Shown here one piece after another: positions 30,301 to 39,936 of a DNA stretch of 64,000 nt. Both the position numbers and the translations under genes were made by a program. Each line of letters starts with the position of its first letter. Within the stretch, counting starts at the first letter, position 1. The DNA comes from Asparagopsis taxiformis (lineage: Eukaryota; Rhodophyta; Florideophyceae; Bonnemaisoniales; Bonnemaisoniaceae): positions 310,001 to 374,000 of the forward strand of contig JALQPE010001860.1 in the NCBI GenBank assembly GCA_030407315.1, read 5' to 3'. The notes under the pieces were generated by a model, which searched no databases, was not told the origin of the DNA, and saw only the letters and a program-made list of their open reading frames with translations.

Positions 30301-31247
30301 AAAAGACATTGTCTGGACGCTGGGTACCTTTGGAACCAATGTGAAAGTGTACAGAATTAGGCCGCCTTAAAATTGGCACACTAATTTGCAGGGACTCTTG
30401 TGTTTGAGGTGTATTCGATCTCAAGAGTCCAACGGCCTCTGATACTACACGGTTTAGACCGATCTCGAGTTCTTCGTGCCTACAGGAATTGCTTGTACGG
30501 GGGGAGAATTCGGCCTGAAAATGGCGTTGGGCTGTTTGTAAATTTTCCAGATCAAACCACATGTTTCTAGGAAAAATGCGGAGATGTGGAATTAGCGACT
30601 GGAAATGAAAAAAGGTTGGTTCTACTGAAGCAGGCTTCATAAAACTTACGTCTCAAGACTGGCAACGACAACCTTGCGATAAGGCCTGTATAGATTCCTA
30701 CAGCTGAGAAACTCACATACAGAATAAATATGCAGATTGTGTAAGCTTAAAATGCTCGGGAGGATAAGCATTATTCTCAGAGACTGGTCATCGGGAATGA
30801 TACTTCTAATGCCGCCACCAGCATTGATAACGTAGTCAATCGCATCGTTCCAATCCTGCTTTCTCTCAGCTTTGGAACGACGGGTGCCTCTCCTGTGTGT
30901 GGTGGTGTTTGCCTTCTGTTGTAAAGTGCGTATATGATCGCCAATTAAATCGGGAATAGACTCGACATATATGGATGGAGTGCGGTCATCGGCACGAAAT
31001 GAGTTTCTTGTTTGAAGGAATGCGGGCGAAAACAAATTCCTGCGACAAAGTAATTGCAAGGTTAGTGAAGCAGACATCAAAACAGCGCGGCGAAGGAAAA
31101 TATGTGATCTTGAGACTCGTACCTTTTTATCTCGCGAATATTCAAGAATTTGTCTGTGACATGAGAGAGTGCATATTGCTGTTCAAGAGTTTCAGAGTCA
31201 ACGTTGTTCCAGTCTCGGAAGCAAAATGTCATTCGAATGGACGACAT
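27314..31247 (-). CDS. Large orphan protein, three exons, about 1255 residues
   Basis: I do not recognise this protein. Exon 1 is 31247-31123 (MSSIRMTFCF...), exon 2 is 31039-30650 and exon 3 is 30566-27314. Intron 1 (31122-31040) has donor GTACGA, an internal CTAAC and acceptor GTCGCAG. Intron 2 (30649-30567) has donor GTAAGT and acceptor TTTTTCCTAG. Both are 83 nt and phase 2. Exon 3 carries an acidic mid-region (DESILEDFVLSDDEN), then alternating hydrophobic beta-like and helical segments such as RIAVICESETD, RVVILDSFAFDGGTDFSLLI and FKALLVTESRATLECLLDQM. That alternation recalls degenerate SF2-helicase or XPF-type folds, but no Walker A or nuclease motif is visible. A nuclear chromosome protein is a guess only. 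Confidence 0.75.
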
Positions 31248-31517
31248 CGGGGGTTAGCTCACAGGACAGTCATGTGAGAGAAGGAACTAATGGTATCTAG
31301 TGAATCGATATCTGTGCTCAAGACACTATCTCTATTTAACATGAGGAGTTATAAATGTCAGGATGAGAAATGAGGGGCGAAGCGAAACGAGACGAAATTT
31401 GGTTTGGTTCGTTTCTTTTCGCTTCGCTCTCTCTTTTTTTCGGCGTTGTCATCGTGACCACTCCACCGTGACACTATTTGGGTGCATGCATACCTGAGCG
31501 GTCGGGTGCCATAGCCT
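31248..31517. other. Upstream region of the large orphan gene
   Basis: Contains a compositionally biased stretch around 31380-31440 that is purine-rich and then pyrimidine-rich (GAAACGAGACGAAA... to ...TCGCTCTCTCTTTTTTTC). No gene is seen. Confidence 0.35.
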
Positions 31518-32126
31518 ATGGATCCTGTCAGGTTACGGACTAGGCTGCTCGAGAAAAATGAATCACTGCAAGTGTTCTCTCTCGTTGAGCAAAGGAGAGT
31601 TGTATCGAGAGGGCAAAATTTAGACGAGTTGTTGAGGGTTGGGCGGAACAATTGGTGGTGTACAGCGGCTGCTCGTGAGATATTGGTGGGTGTGAAGGTT
31701 TGCGAAAAAAAGAAATGCATACCAATTGCGTTCCATGAGCAACGTGTCGTACGACATTATTCACGATGCATCAATGGTGGTATTGTGAGAAAAATGGATG
31801 TATGGCACACGGAGTGGAACCGAGAGCTCTGGAACAGGTGCGCGATGCGGTTTGTCGGGAAACGTGTGAGACACGGCGAACACTACAATTTGCGGCTACC
31901 AGATTGGTTGTGGTTTGACAATGGTGGGCGATGTGGAGATTTTGCATTGCCGAATGCATCCTTGCTGTGCAGAAACGAAACGGAGATTGGATGCGGGACG
32001 ATTGAGGGGCGGATAATTGCTGAGGGCGCACGGGGGTGGGGGGAATTGATTCGCAGAACACTGGGTTGGCGGTCACTGGAAAGCATGATTGGACGGGAAT
32101 TGAAAGGAGTCAAGGGGATGGAATAG
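31518..32126 (+). CDS. Hypothetical protein of about 202 residues
   Basis: ATG-initiated frame with no family that I recognise. It is rich in Arg, Trp, Cys and Gly (for example NNWWCTAAAREILVG and LRLPDWLWFDNGG). No signal peptide or transmembrane helix. It lies convergent to the ARL gene (stop-to-stop 82 nt) and head to head with the orphan gene. It may be real or a chance frame; the Trp-rich composition is not typical of the neighbours. Confidence 0.3.
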   Translation: MDPVRLRTRLLEKNESLQVFSLVEQRRVVSRGQNLDELLRVGRNNWWCTAAAREILVGVKVCEKKKCIPIAFHEQRVVRHYSRCINGGIVRKMDVWHTEWNRELWNRCAMRFVGKRVRHGEHYNLRLPDWLWFDNGGRCGDFALPNASLLCRNETEIGCGTIEGRIIAEGARGWGELIRRTLGWRSLESMIGRELKGVKGME

Positions 32127-32208
32127 TAGGCAAAGGTACACGACATAAAAATTTACAACACGGCTGATGAAGGTGAAATTTTTCTTCGAGCAACTGCAAC
32201 TCGGCAAT

Positions 32209-32775
32209 CTATTTTTGCGAAGCGGGTATTGGAGCTTTGGCGTTGAGAGTGTTGGTAAGCCATGAGATGCCCTTTTGCAGAGAGGATTTGTCATTAGCTG
32301 TACACGGGAAAACCTTGAAGGTATCAACAGCGAGCGACCAGAGCTTGAGGACGTTTTCTACAGTATCGACATTTGCAGCGTCCGGGAGGTCCTGTTTGTT
32401 GGCGAAAATGAGTAGCGGACGGTCGGGGTGAAGAACCTTTTTGCCGGGGCCGTAGAGCTTTGCGAGCTCATCGGCGGCGAGTTTCATGCGCGGGAGGTCT
32501 GCGGCATCGACGACGAAAACGACGGCGTCTGCCTCGCGCGAGTATTGACGCCAGAGGGGGCGCATCTTGTCGAGACCGCCGATATCCCAGCACTGGAGCT
32601 CGAGCCCGTCGGCCTGGATGGTCTCGTGGTTGACGCCGAGGGTGGGGATAGTTTCGAGACGTTTGCCGAGAACGAGCTGGTAGAGAATTGTGGTTGCGCC
32701 GGCGCCGTCCAGTCCGAGGATGAGCACGCCGCGCGAGCCGGCGTTGCGCAGGTCGCGGCTTGCGATGCAGCCCAT
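32209..32775 (-). CDS. Degenerate ARF-like (ARL) small GTPase
   Basis: ARF/ARL-family protein of 188 residues. It begins MGCIAS, a good N-myristoylation site (Gly2) with a palmitoylatable Cys3, so it is probably membrane-bound. Kept features: switch I IPTLGVNHET, switch II WDIGG with DKMRPLWRQY, FVVDAAD, and the guanine-binding NKQD (126-129). Two key residues differ. The P-loop reads GLDGAGATT (21-29), with Ala27 where the nucleotide-binding Lys should be. The switch-II Gln (Q71 in ARF1) is Leu68. The rest of the fold is well conserved, so it is unlikely to be a pseudogene. It may bind nucleotide weakly or act as a constitutively switched scaffold. Confidence 0.88.
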   Translation of the reverse strand: MGCIASRDLRNAGSRGVLILGLDGAGATTILYQLVLGKRLETIPTLGVNHETIQADGLELQCWDIGGLDKMRPLWRQYSREADAVVFVVDAADLPRMKLAADELAKLYGPGKKVLHPDRPLLIFANKQDLPDAANVDTVENVLKLWSLAVDTFKVFPCTANDKSSLQKGISWLTNTLNAKAPIPASQK

Positions 32776-33503
32776 GTTGCGGGAGTGGGGTGGGGGGGCG
32801 AGTTTTGTGTTGCGGGCGTGGCGTGGCGTGGCGGGGCGGACGGGCGGGTGACCGACGGGGCGGAGGGCTGGGCTGGGCTGGACGGGACGGGGACAGGCGA
32901 GAGGAGATTTTGCTATGAGCAGCTGTGGTGAGCGGTATACATTATTTGCAGGGAGATGAGGACGGTGAGGCGTGGGTAGGCGGGCGGGGCGAGTTGTGCT
33001 GATGTGCGCGCAGGCTGGCGATGAAAGGGTAGACAGCGATGGAGGGAACGGCGGAGAGCGATGGTGCGACTATGATATGTTATGGAGTGGAGGCGGACGG
33101 GAAATGCATGTGGGCCACGGTTGGGTTTGAGAGGAAAGATTGCAGATTTGTTATGCTACACTACTGTAACTTTGGCATGTTGCACTTTTGTGCAAGCATC
33201 TCAAAACTGTGGCGTCTCGTGCGTCATTCAATATTTCAGCCGTTACAAGCGCCACCCACCAATTGGTGTTGGACAAATTAGATTTTCAGCGCCATTCTCT
33301 TCTCCCATTGGCCGCTCCCTTATATTCCTGTCCAACATTTTCCAAACTGCATGCATCATGCAGCAGCGAAGCGCAGCACAGCGTCGATGACCACTCACGA
33401 GTGCATTCATTCAGCTGCACCATCTGTACGTAGATACCGCCCTGCCCTGCCCTGCCCTGCCCTGCCACAACCCTGTCCTCGCTACGCCACCAACCCTACG
33501 CCC
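32776..33503. other. Intergenic region with a short CCTGC tandem repeat
   Basis: About 730 nt. The first 150 nt are extremely G-rich on the plus strand just upstream of the ARL start. Five CCTGC units lie at 33441-33465. Short frames here are not convincing. It probably includes the ARL promoter and the 3' UTR of the MED9-like gene. Confidence 0.5.
33441..33465. repeat. CCTGC tandem repeat, five copies
   Basis: Perfect 5-nt repeat (CCTGC x5) in an intergenic region. A simple-sequence expansion with no evident function. Confidence 0.85.
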
Positions 33504-33974
33504 TTAGATTTCCAGCCCCATAAGCACATCATCCGCCCCGTCCTTGGACAGTCCAGCCAGATGATGCTCCTCCCCAGATACGCCGACCCCCGCAAAAGAG
33601 CCTCCATCCATCTTCATCATCATATCTTCATCGACCTCGTCCGGTTTCTCCGGAATAGCTCGCTGCGCCAGTACCCGTGATAACACATCATGCTTGGCAT
33701 ACTTGTCCACCAATCCGCGCTTCGTCTCCAGCCCGCGTCGTAGTCGTTCAATCTCCTCCACTTGTTCCGTGCGCGTCATCCCGCCCCCCGGCAGTCCGTC
33801 CAGAACCGTTTCGCTCTTCTCGAATCGCGCCTCGATCTTCGCGATCGCCGACGAGATGGCCGACGGCTCCGCCCCGTTCAGAATCAGATCCAGTGCCGAG
33901 GACACCAAATGGAGAATCTGAAACGACGAAACTAGCTCGCTTTCATTGTCGTCCTTTTCACTCTCCACCGCCAT
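33504..33974 (-). CDS. MED9: Mediator subunit 9-like protein
   Basis: A 156-residue protein from the ATG at 33974; the open frame upstream begins at TTG and has a different character. A helical region (about 15-100) has the pattern of MED9. One helix contains FQILHLVSSALDLILNG. A second contains IAKIEARFEKSETVLDGLPG. Then MTRTEQVEEIERLRRGLETKRGLVDKY closes the coiled-coil hairpin. The C-terminal third is acidic and Gly/Met-rich. MED9 sits in the Mediator middle module and helps transcription. The assignment rests on pattern memory of a short, weakly conserved family. Another coiled-coil nuclear protein is possible. Confidence 0.5.
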   Translation of the reverse strand: MAVESEKDDNESELVSSFQILHLVSSALDLILNGAEPSAISSAIAKIEARFEKSETVLDGLPGGGMTRTEQVEEIERLRRGLETKRGLVDKYAKHDVLSRVLAQRAIPEKPDEVDEDMMMKMDGGSFAGVGVSGEEHHLAGLSKDGADDVLMGLEI

Positions 33975-34527
33975 TACCGCACCTAGCGACAGTATTGTGA
34001 TCAACCGGACTGCACTGGTCGCTTGCCAGAGTGCGCGTCTGACCGTGCGCTCCAACCCACTTATGACCAAACGGTTTCTGCCGCACAACAACGTGGCGTA
34101 GCGCACGACCAAGCTTGACTCTTGCCGATTCGCTGCGAGCAAATGTTGAAAAATTTCGACAAATAATTCGTTCAAAGTGAATTTGATTTCGCCATGAAAT
34201 CCAAAATTTTTTCTGCCAATCACCAGCAAACTCTTCAGTGCATTCCACACCAACAGTAATTTCTCATAAAAATTTTAAATGCATGCAAATTACACATCCA
34301 AGAAATATCTGAAAAAACAAAGAGTGACAGATGGGCCTGTCCAGCAAATCATTTTCCCACCAGCAACACATTTCATATTATCGCAACACTCCTCCTCGCT
34401 CCGACAAAAGCTCTCCGCCACACCACCATTTATTTATCAAATTGAGACACAGCCCCATCCCACCGCCTGCCTCCCCTTCGCATCCAAACCAACTTTCCCC
34501 GCTTCATTCATCCATCTTCAACCAACC
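33975..34527. other. Divergent promoter region between MED9-like and CWC25
   Basis: Head-to-head region of about 550 nt. It is C/A-rich and pyrimidine-rich just upstream of the CWC25 start (34370-34527). No independent gene is evident. Confidence 0.5.
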
Positions 34528-35670
34528 ATGAGCGCACTTCAATTCCTCAACAAGAAGAGCTGGCATCCGTCCAAAAAGGACAACAGCGAAAAGCTGTGGC
34601 TCCGCGAGCAGCAAGCCGCCCGCGAGCGCGCACGCATCGCCGAGCTCCAGAAGCAGTTGGAAGAGGAGCGCAAGCTGGAGCAAATCCAGAAGCTTGAAAT
34701 AGCCTCTGGTCGTCTCGATCCTGCTCAAGTACTCAAACGCAAACGTCTCAATTGGATGTACGAGTACGGTCCCAACGAAATCCCAGCGGCCGCAAAGGCC
34801 AAGGACCAGAAGCTCAAGGAGCAGGACGATCTTCTCCTAGGAAAAAAGGAGGTAGATCTCGACGAGCTTGCAAACGAGCGCAAGCAACAGCAAGCCTCTG
34901 CTACAAACCTCTTTGTCGACGCAGAGGCAAAGCTCCGCGAGGACCCTCTGCTGGAAATCAAGCGGCAGCACGCGCTCATGACCGCAGCACCGCGAAAGAG
35001 GCCGTCCTCATCGCAGCCGGTCGACGACGCCAAGGAGGCCAAGCGCCGACGCAAGGAGCAGCGGCGGGAGATTCGCGAGCAGCGCAAGCGCCGACGGGAG
35101 CAGCGTTCGCAGAAGGATGCGCCGCAGTCTGCGCAAGCCGCGTGCGACGTCCAAACAAGCGAGGGGCAGCAGGCGTCCAAGCGTCGTAGAGAGCTTGACG
35201 ACGCGACTTTGGAAGCTCCGTCGCGCCGTCACTCGGACGCGCAGCAGTACGGACTGCATGTTCCCGCGGGTGGGACGCGCGTGGCCGTCACGTCGGAATT
35301 CGTGCCGCGTAGTCGCTCCGAGCGCGATCTGGAGCGACAGACGCGCAAGTCGCATGGACGACCCCCGCTGCCGCCTTCGCATAGAAATTCGCCGGAGAAT
35401 CGGCAGCAGAGCGTTGACGAGATGAGGAAAGACGCAGAGTCGTTGGAGGAGGAACGATTGCGGCGGATTGCAAAGTATCTGCAGATGGAGCAGCGCGAAA
35501 GGGCGAGGGAGGCTAAATTGCGCGCTGGGGAGGCGTCTGGTGGTGGACATGGACGGCAGCAGCCGGCGCATTCATTCGCAAGGGAAGCGATGAATAAAGC
35601 AGCGTCTACTGCTGAGCGTGTGCGCCGAAGACGTGCGTGGTCGACCAAGGATGATATGGCGGCTTATTAG
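34528..35670 (+). CDS. CWC25: CWC25-type pre-mRNA splicing factor
   Basis: CWC25 joins the activated spliceosome to promote the first transesterification. The protein has 380 residues from the ATG at 34528, after which the CIR-type N-terminal domain begins at once: LQFLNKKSWHPSKKDNSEKLW, REQQAARERARIAELQKQL, and RKRLNWMYEYGP. The middle is Lys/Arg/Glu-rich coiled coil with basic nuclear-localisation stretches (KRRRKEQRREIREQRKRRRE). The C-terminus HSFAREAMNKAASTAERVRR matches the conserved CWC25 tail. No intron. The basic repeats also create long antisense frames, which are shadows. Confidence 0.88.
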   Translation: MSALQFLNKKSWHPSKKDNSEKLWLREQQAARERARIAELQKQLEEERKLEQIQKLEIASGRLDPAQVLKRKRLNWMYEYGPNEIPAAAKAKDQKLKEQDDLLLGKKEVDLDELANERKQQQASATNLFVDAEAKLREDPLLEIKRQHALMTAAPRKRPSSSQPVDDAKEAKRRRKEQRREIREQRKRRREQRSQKDAPQSAQAACDVQTSEGQQASKRRRELDDATLEAPSRRHSDAQQYGLHVPAGGTRVAVTSEFVPRSRSERDLERQTRKSHGRPPLPPSHRNSPENRQQSVDEMRKDAESLEEERLRRIAKYLQMEQRERAREAKLRAGEASGGGHGRQQPAHSFAREAMNKAASTAERVRRRRAWSTKDDMAAY

Positions 35671-35820
35671 ATTAGTATGGCAACTAACGTTTTGAAATAA
35701 ACTTGCCTGACCGTCTCGAGCAATCTATTCAACGATTCTAGTGGTTCAGCAGGTCTACGTCTCGAAAAGCAAAACTACTTGTATGAAATGCATCAGTTAC
35801 AAGAGCAAATATACACTAAA

Positions 35821-37338
35821 TTATCCCTGCGTAATAGCGCCGGCCGTGGCCTCCTCTGTTTCCGCTCCCCGGCGATGATAGTACTCCTTGAGAACCTTCT
35901 CGGGAATACGCTTGAGCATTGTCTGCGGGAACGTGCGAAGAAGCGACCATGCCAGATCCAAGGACGTGAAAATATCCCGCGTCTCATACGGACCCTGCGA
36001 CACAAACTTCTTTTCAAACTTGTCGTGGAATTCGAGGTAGAGCAAATCTTCAGATGACAAAGCTTCTTCTCCGACAACAGACTTCATGGCAATGACATCC
36101 TTTCCAATGGCATATCCGGCGTACAACTGGTTGGAAACATCACCGTGGTCCCTTCTGGTCATGCCTTCTCCAATTGCAGATTTCATCAGTCGTGACAAGG
36201 AGGGCAGCACATTAATCGGAGGGAAGATCTGACGATTGTGCAACTGACGGTCGAGGTAAATCTGCCCCTCTGTAATGTAGCCCGTTAGATCCGGGATGGG
36301 ATGAGTGATATCATCATTAGGCATCGTCAGAATGGGAAGCTGAGTAATGGAACCAGGTCGGCCCTCTACACGACCAGCTCGTTCATAGATAGTGGCAAGA
36401 TCGGTATACATGTAACCGGGATAACCACGACGACCGGGCACTTCTTCACGTGCAGCTGAAACCTCACGGAGGGCATCAGCATAAGAACTCATATCAGTAA
36501 GAATGACTAGAACGTGCATACCGCACTCGTATGCGAGATACTCGGCGGTGGTAAGCGCCAGACGCGGAGTGACAATACGTTCAATGGTAGGATCATTTGC
36601 AAGATTGAGGAAGAGGGTTACCTTTCCCATAGCACCATTCTCCTCGAAATCCTGACGGAAGAATCGGGCCGCTTCCATATTGACACCCATGGCAGCGAAG
36701 ACGATTGCAAATTCACCACCTTCGCCCTCCTCACCTTCTTTTTCCTTGTTGACCAGGCCAGCCTGGCGACAAATCTGCGCGGCAACCTCGTTATGCGGCA
36801 GACCAGCAGCACTGAAAAGAGGGATCTTCTGACCACGGGCGATGGAGTTCATGACATCGATAGTGGAAATACCGGTCTGAATCATCTCTTCGGGGTAGGT
36901 ACGACTCTGAGGATTGATTGAAGAACCGGCAATGTCGAGATATGCCTCGGGAATAACAGGGGGTCCACCATCGATGGGCTTGCCGCTTCCATTGAAAACA
37001 CGGCCAAGCATGTCACGGGAGACGGGCGTTTTCATGATATCACCGGAGAATTCGACATGGGTGTTGCGATTGTCAATTCCGGTTGTTCCCTCAAACACCT
37101 GGACGACAGCCTTTTCGCCGTTGACTTCCAGGACTTGGCCGCGGCGTTTGCTGCCGTCACCGAGGGTGAGATTGACGATCTCTGCATAGCGGGGCGATTT
37201 GACGTTGTCCAACACGACGAGCGGGCCGTTCACGGCGGCTACAGTGCGGTAATCGAGACGGGGCTTGAGGACGTAATCTTCTTCCACCGCCTTCTTGTTA
37301 ATATTGAAGGCGTCCAATTTGGACGTGACAGCTTCCAT
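35821..37338 (-). CDS. VMA2: V-type proton ATPase subunit B
   Basis: Non-catalytic nucleotide-binding subunit of the V1 sector that acidifies vacuoles and other endomembranes. The protein has 505 residues, the usual length. Motifs: [20 protein letters not shown] at the N-terminus; a normal beta-barrel with [53 protein letters not shown] (degenerate P-loop region); and the ATPase alpha/beta signature [13 protein letters not shown]. The C-terminal helical domain ends with an acidic and Ala-rich tail. It is intronless and strongly conserved. Convergent with CWC25, 150 nt apart. Confidence 0.98.
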   Translation of the reverse strand: MEAVTSKLDAFNINKKAVEEDYVLKPRLDYRTVAAVNGPLVVLDNVKSPRYAEIVNLTLGDGSKRRGQVLEVNGEKAVVQVFEGTTGIDNRNTHVEFSGDIMKTPVSRDMLGRVFNGSGKPIDGGPPVIPEAYLDIAGSSINPQSRTYPEEMIQTGISTIDVMNSIARGQKIPLFSAAGLPHNEVAAQICRQAGLVNKEKEGEEGEGGEFAIVFAAMGVNMEAARFFRQDFEENGAMGKVTLFLNLANDPTIERIVTPRLALTTAEYLAYECGMHVLVILTDMSSYADALREVSAAREEVPGRRGYPGYMYTDLATIYERAGRVEGRPGSITQLPILTMPNDDITHPIPDLTGYITEGQIYLDRQLHNRQIFPPINVLPSLSRLMKSAIGEGMTRRDHGDVSNQLYAGYAIGKDVIAMKSVVGEEALSSEDLLYLEFHDKFEKKFVSQGPYETRDIFTSLDLAWSLLRTFPQTMLKRIPEKVLKEYYHRRGAETEEATAGAITQG

Positions 37339-37815
37339 GACGGTGGTTGCAACGAAAGACTAGGGATGAAATATGGGGATTTTGTGATTTGCGCGCGATC
37401 GGGTCACGTGGAAACAATTTGCACAATTGAACGATATCTCCGTCAAGACGGGTAGGCCAAGGAAACGAGGATGCACACCAAACGCGGAGCAGATCTGCTA
37501 GAAGACTGTTCGTTGCATGGGAGGGACGAAGAACATATGTTGCAATCCAACGCAATTGGGTCCTGTAAGCCCGTGATGCATCTCGTTGTTCTATGGATCG
37601 ATTGGCCACTGTAATTCAGTGCTCTTTGCAGCGCACTGAAGCAATCTGACAGTAAGTTAAATTGTCATACCGACTGTGTCATACATAACAAACACACGTG
37701 TCCAGCATCTACAGGTCTCATCGTCATTTTAATTCACTCATTCATCAGTACTGAACGGAGCATCGCTCGGCTCCACGCAGTCACCAAGTTGCGATGCCAA
37801 CCAGTAGCGTGCCTC
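37339..37815. other. Divergent promoter region between V-ATPase B and the F-box/LRR gene
   Basis: About 480 nt head to head. The F-box frame is open upstream of its ATG only from TTG. No other coding signal. Confidence 0.5.
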
Positions 37816-39414
37816 ATGAAGCGCACAATTCGCACAAGACGTTTTCAGAGAGCCGAAAAGCAGCCAGGATCGCAATCACGTCCGTCACCAATTGCGCGAA
37901 CGACGCCCACAATCTGCGACCTACCCTCGGACGTAATCGACAAGATATTCCTGTACCTTCTCGACACGCCTGACAATTCGCGTTGTCTCGAGCATCGTAC
38001 ACTAGAAGAAGCCGAACACGCCTACCAATTCGCCACAACTTGCCGCAGATTCTACGCTCATTTCCGCCGCGCAGTGCACGCACTCGCGCTTGATTGGGAT
38101 TCTCCCGTGTACATTAACGCCCTAGCGCGTCTCTTCTCCCCCTCGCTTCGCTCCGTCACAGTCCGTAGCCACCCGCTCTCGACCCTCTTTCTGCGCACAC
38201 TCTCCGCTTCCCCCGGCCCGCTCAAGGAGCTCCACCTGTCCAACTGCGCCGTGCCCGACGCGCTCATCACCCTTGCGCGCACCACGCGCCACACCCTTCG
38301 TGTCCTCGATTTGCAGTTCATATCCGCGCCCGATATTTCGCGTCTCGTGGAGGCGTTTTCCTGTCATTTGACTAAATTGCAAACCATTGTTCTGAGAGGT
38401 ATATCGTCGCTGGATCATAAGGCGCTAATCACGCTTATTTCTGCGTCTGCTTCCCAATTGCATAGTGTTTCTTTGCGCACTCTGAGACATGCTTCGATTC
38501 GCGATAGAACGTTGCACGAAATATCCCGCCTTTGTACCAGCCTGACTTCGCTGTTTTTGGAGGATATCCGCCATGCCGAGCCGGCAGCGGTTGAGCTCGC
38601 CTGTGTTCATGTAGGTGCTTCGCTAGAAAGTCTTCGTTTATATAATTGTAACCTTACAGAATCTATGCTGCGTACCGTGCTTGCAGCGTGCACGTCCCTG
38701 CAGCAGTTCGGTCTTGAAGAAGGCGCCGAATCGAGGCTTCACGCATCCGCAGTGGTGGCTTGTCTCTCAAGTATATCGACAAATCTGGAGCTTTTACATC
38801 TTCGGGGTATTCACAACTTGAGCGATGCAGACGTTCTTGGCATCATCTACAAATCGCCAAATCTAAAAGATCTGTCCATTAGAAGAGCCTCTGCTCTTAC
38901 CGACAGTTCTGTGTTCTATATAACAACCCTCGGACAGCAACTGACCAGCCTAGACCTGCGGGGCTGTTTCATAACAAATGAAGCTCTTCTGTCGATTGGG
39001 AAACGCTGCACAAACCTCCGATCACTATCTCTTGGAGGCGACGGACAGGACGTGTCTGAAGAAGGTGCACGTCGTCTTGGAGATGAGGCCATCAACAACC
39101 ATGGAATAGACACAGTGCTGAGGGGCAGCGGTCCAAAATTACAGGCTTTCATGTGGGAAACGCCGCGTCGCATAGTGCGCGGTGTCACAGGACGTGACTA
39201 TAGCAGTGCAGTTGGTGTTGCAAATCTGTACGCGAAGAGTGTCGCCAAATCGCTCAAGAGATATTGTCCCAATCTACGCATGGTTGAAGTTAACGGCCTG
39301 CGACCTCCGGTACGACACCGTGTTGAGCGTGCAAAATGTGATTTGGCATTTATTGAACTGGAAGAGTCTGTGAGGCATGTTGTAGTTTTCTTGGACCGGG
39401 AGGAACCGTTTTAG
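37816..39414 (+). CDS. F-box/leucine-rich-repeat protein
   Basis: Probable substrate-recognition subunit of an SCF ubiquitin ligase. The protein has 532 residues from the ATG at 37816. An F-box-like segment lies near the N-terminus (about 35-90): CDLPSDVIDKIFLYLLDTPDN through YQFATTCRRFYAHFRRAV, with an extended insert. Repeats of about 25-28 residues follow to roughly residue 420, for example LKELHLSNCAVPDALI, LRVLDLQFISAPDISRL, LESLRLYNCNLTESML, LTSLDLRGCFITNEALL and LRSLSLGG. These are the cysteine-containing (AMN1/Skp2-type) LRR class. The C-terminal ~100 residues lack clear repeats. The target is unknown. Confidence 0.83.
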   Translation: MKRTIRTRRFQRAEKQPGSQSRPSPIARTTPTICDLPSDVIDKIFLYLLDTPDNSRCLEHRTLEEAEHAYQFATTCRRFYAHFRRAVHALALDWDSPVYINALARLFSPSLRSVTVRSHPLSTLFLRTLSASPGPLKELHLSNCAVPDALITLARTTRHTLRVLDLQFISAPDISRLVEAFSCHLTKLQTIVLRGISSLDHKALITLISASASQLHSVSLRTLRHASIRDRTLHEISRLCTSLTSLFLEDIRHAEPAAVELACVHVGASLESLRLYNCNLTESMLRTVLAACTSLQQFGLEEGAESRLHASAVVACLSSISTNLELLHLRGIHNLSDADVLGIIYKSPNLKDLSIRRASALTDSSVFYITTLGQQLTSLDLRGCFITNEALLSIGKRCTNLRSLSLGGDGQDVSEEGARRLGDEAINNHGIDTVLRGSGPKLQAFMWETPRRIVRGVTGRDYSSAVGVANLYAKSVAKSLKRYCPNLRMVEVNGLRPPVRHRVERAKCDLAFIELEESVRHVVVFLDREEPF

Positions 39415-39936
39415 AATATGTGAGCTGCTTTATTTTAAGGCATGCAAGATTGCTGCTCCCAACTTATATATAATGATATCGTATTACATGATAGAGTAAT
39501 TATTTAGAGGTAGATCGATGAAAGCGTCACGGCAATGGCAATGGCGACTTGATAGAGCTGATGCAACATAGATACTGCACAACTACGGGGTTGTTCTCGT
39601 ACAGCTTCTGTACGACGAATGCTGTGCATGGGGTTTGAAACTTGGCATTAATCAGCGTAAAGGGGACCATGAATTCAAAAGCCAATCAAAATATATTGAA
39701 CTGGGAGACAACCGCCACCCTGGCATAAAAAGAACACTCTGACTCCGTACTTGAGATGCGGCCAGGAGCTCAAGGAGCTCCTCAGAGTATCCCGGGTGCT
39801 CTCGGGAAACGTGTCTTGATGCAACTGGCTGTGCTAAACATATGATACCGACCGAGGCTGTTGGGGTTTCTATTGGATGCAATCATGTTGGAGAACTGCC
39901 GTTGGGCCCGAAGCAACTATCTCAAACCTGTCATAG
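39415..39936. other. Intergenic region, no gene seen
   Basis: Convergent 3' region of about 520 nt, relatively A/T-rich at 39430-39510. Short frames only. Confidence 0.45.

Noticed and set aside
34725..35571. Long antisense frames rich in Arg/Leu/Ser opposite CWC25
   Set aside because: They arise from the repetitive Lys/Arg/Glu codons of CWC25.
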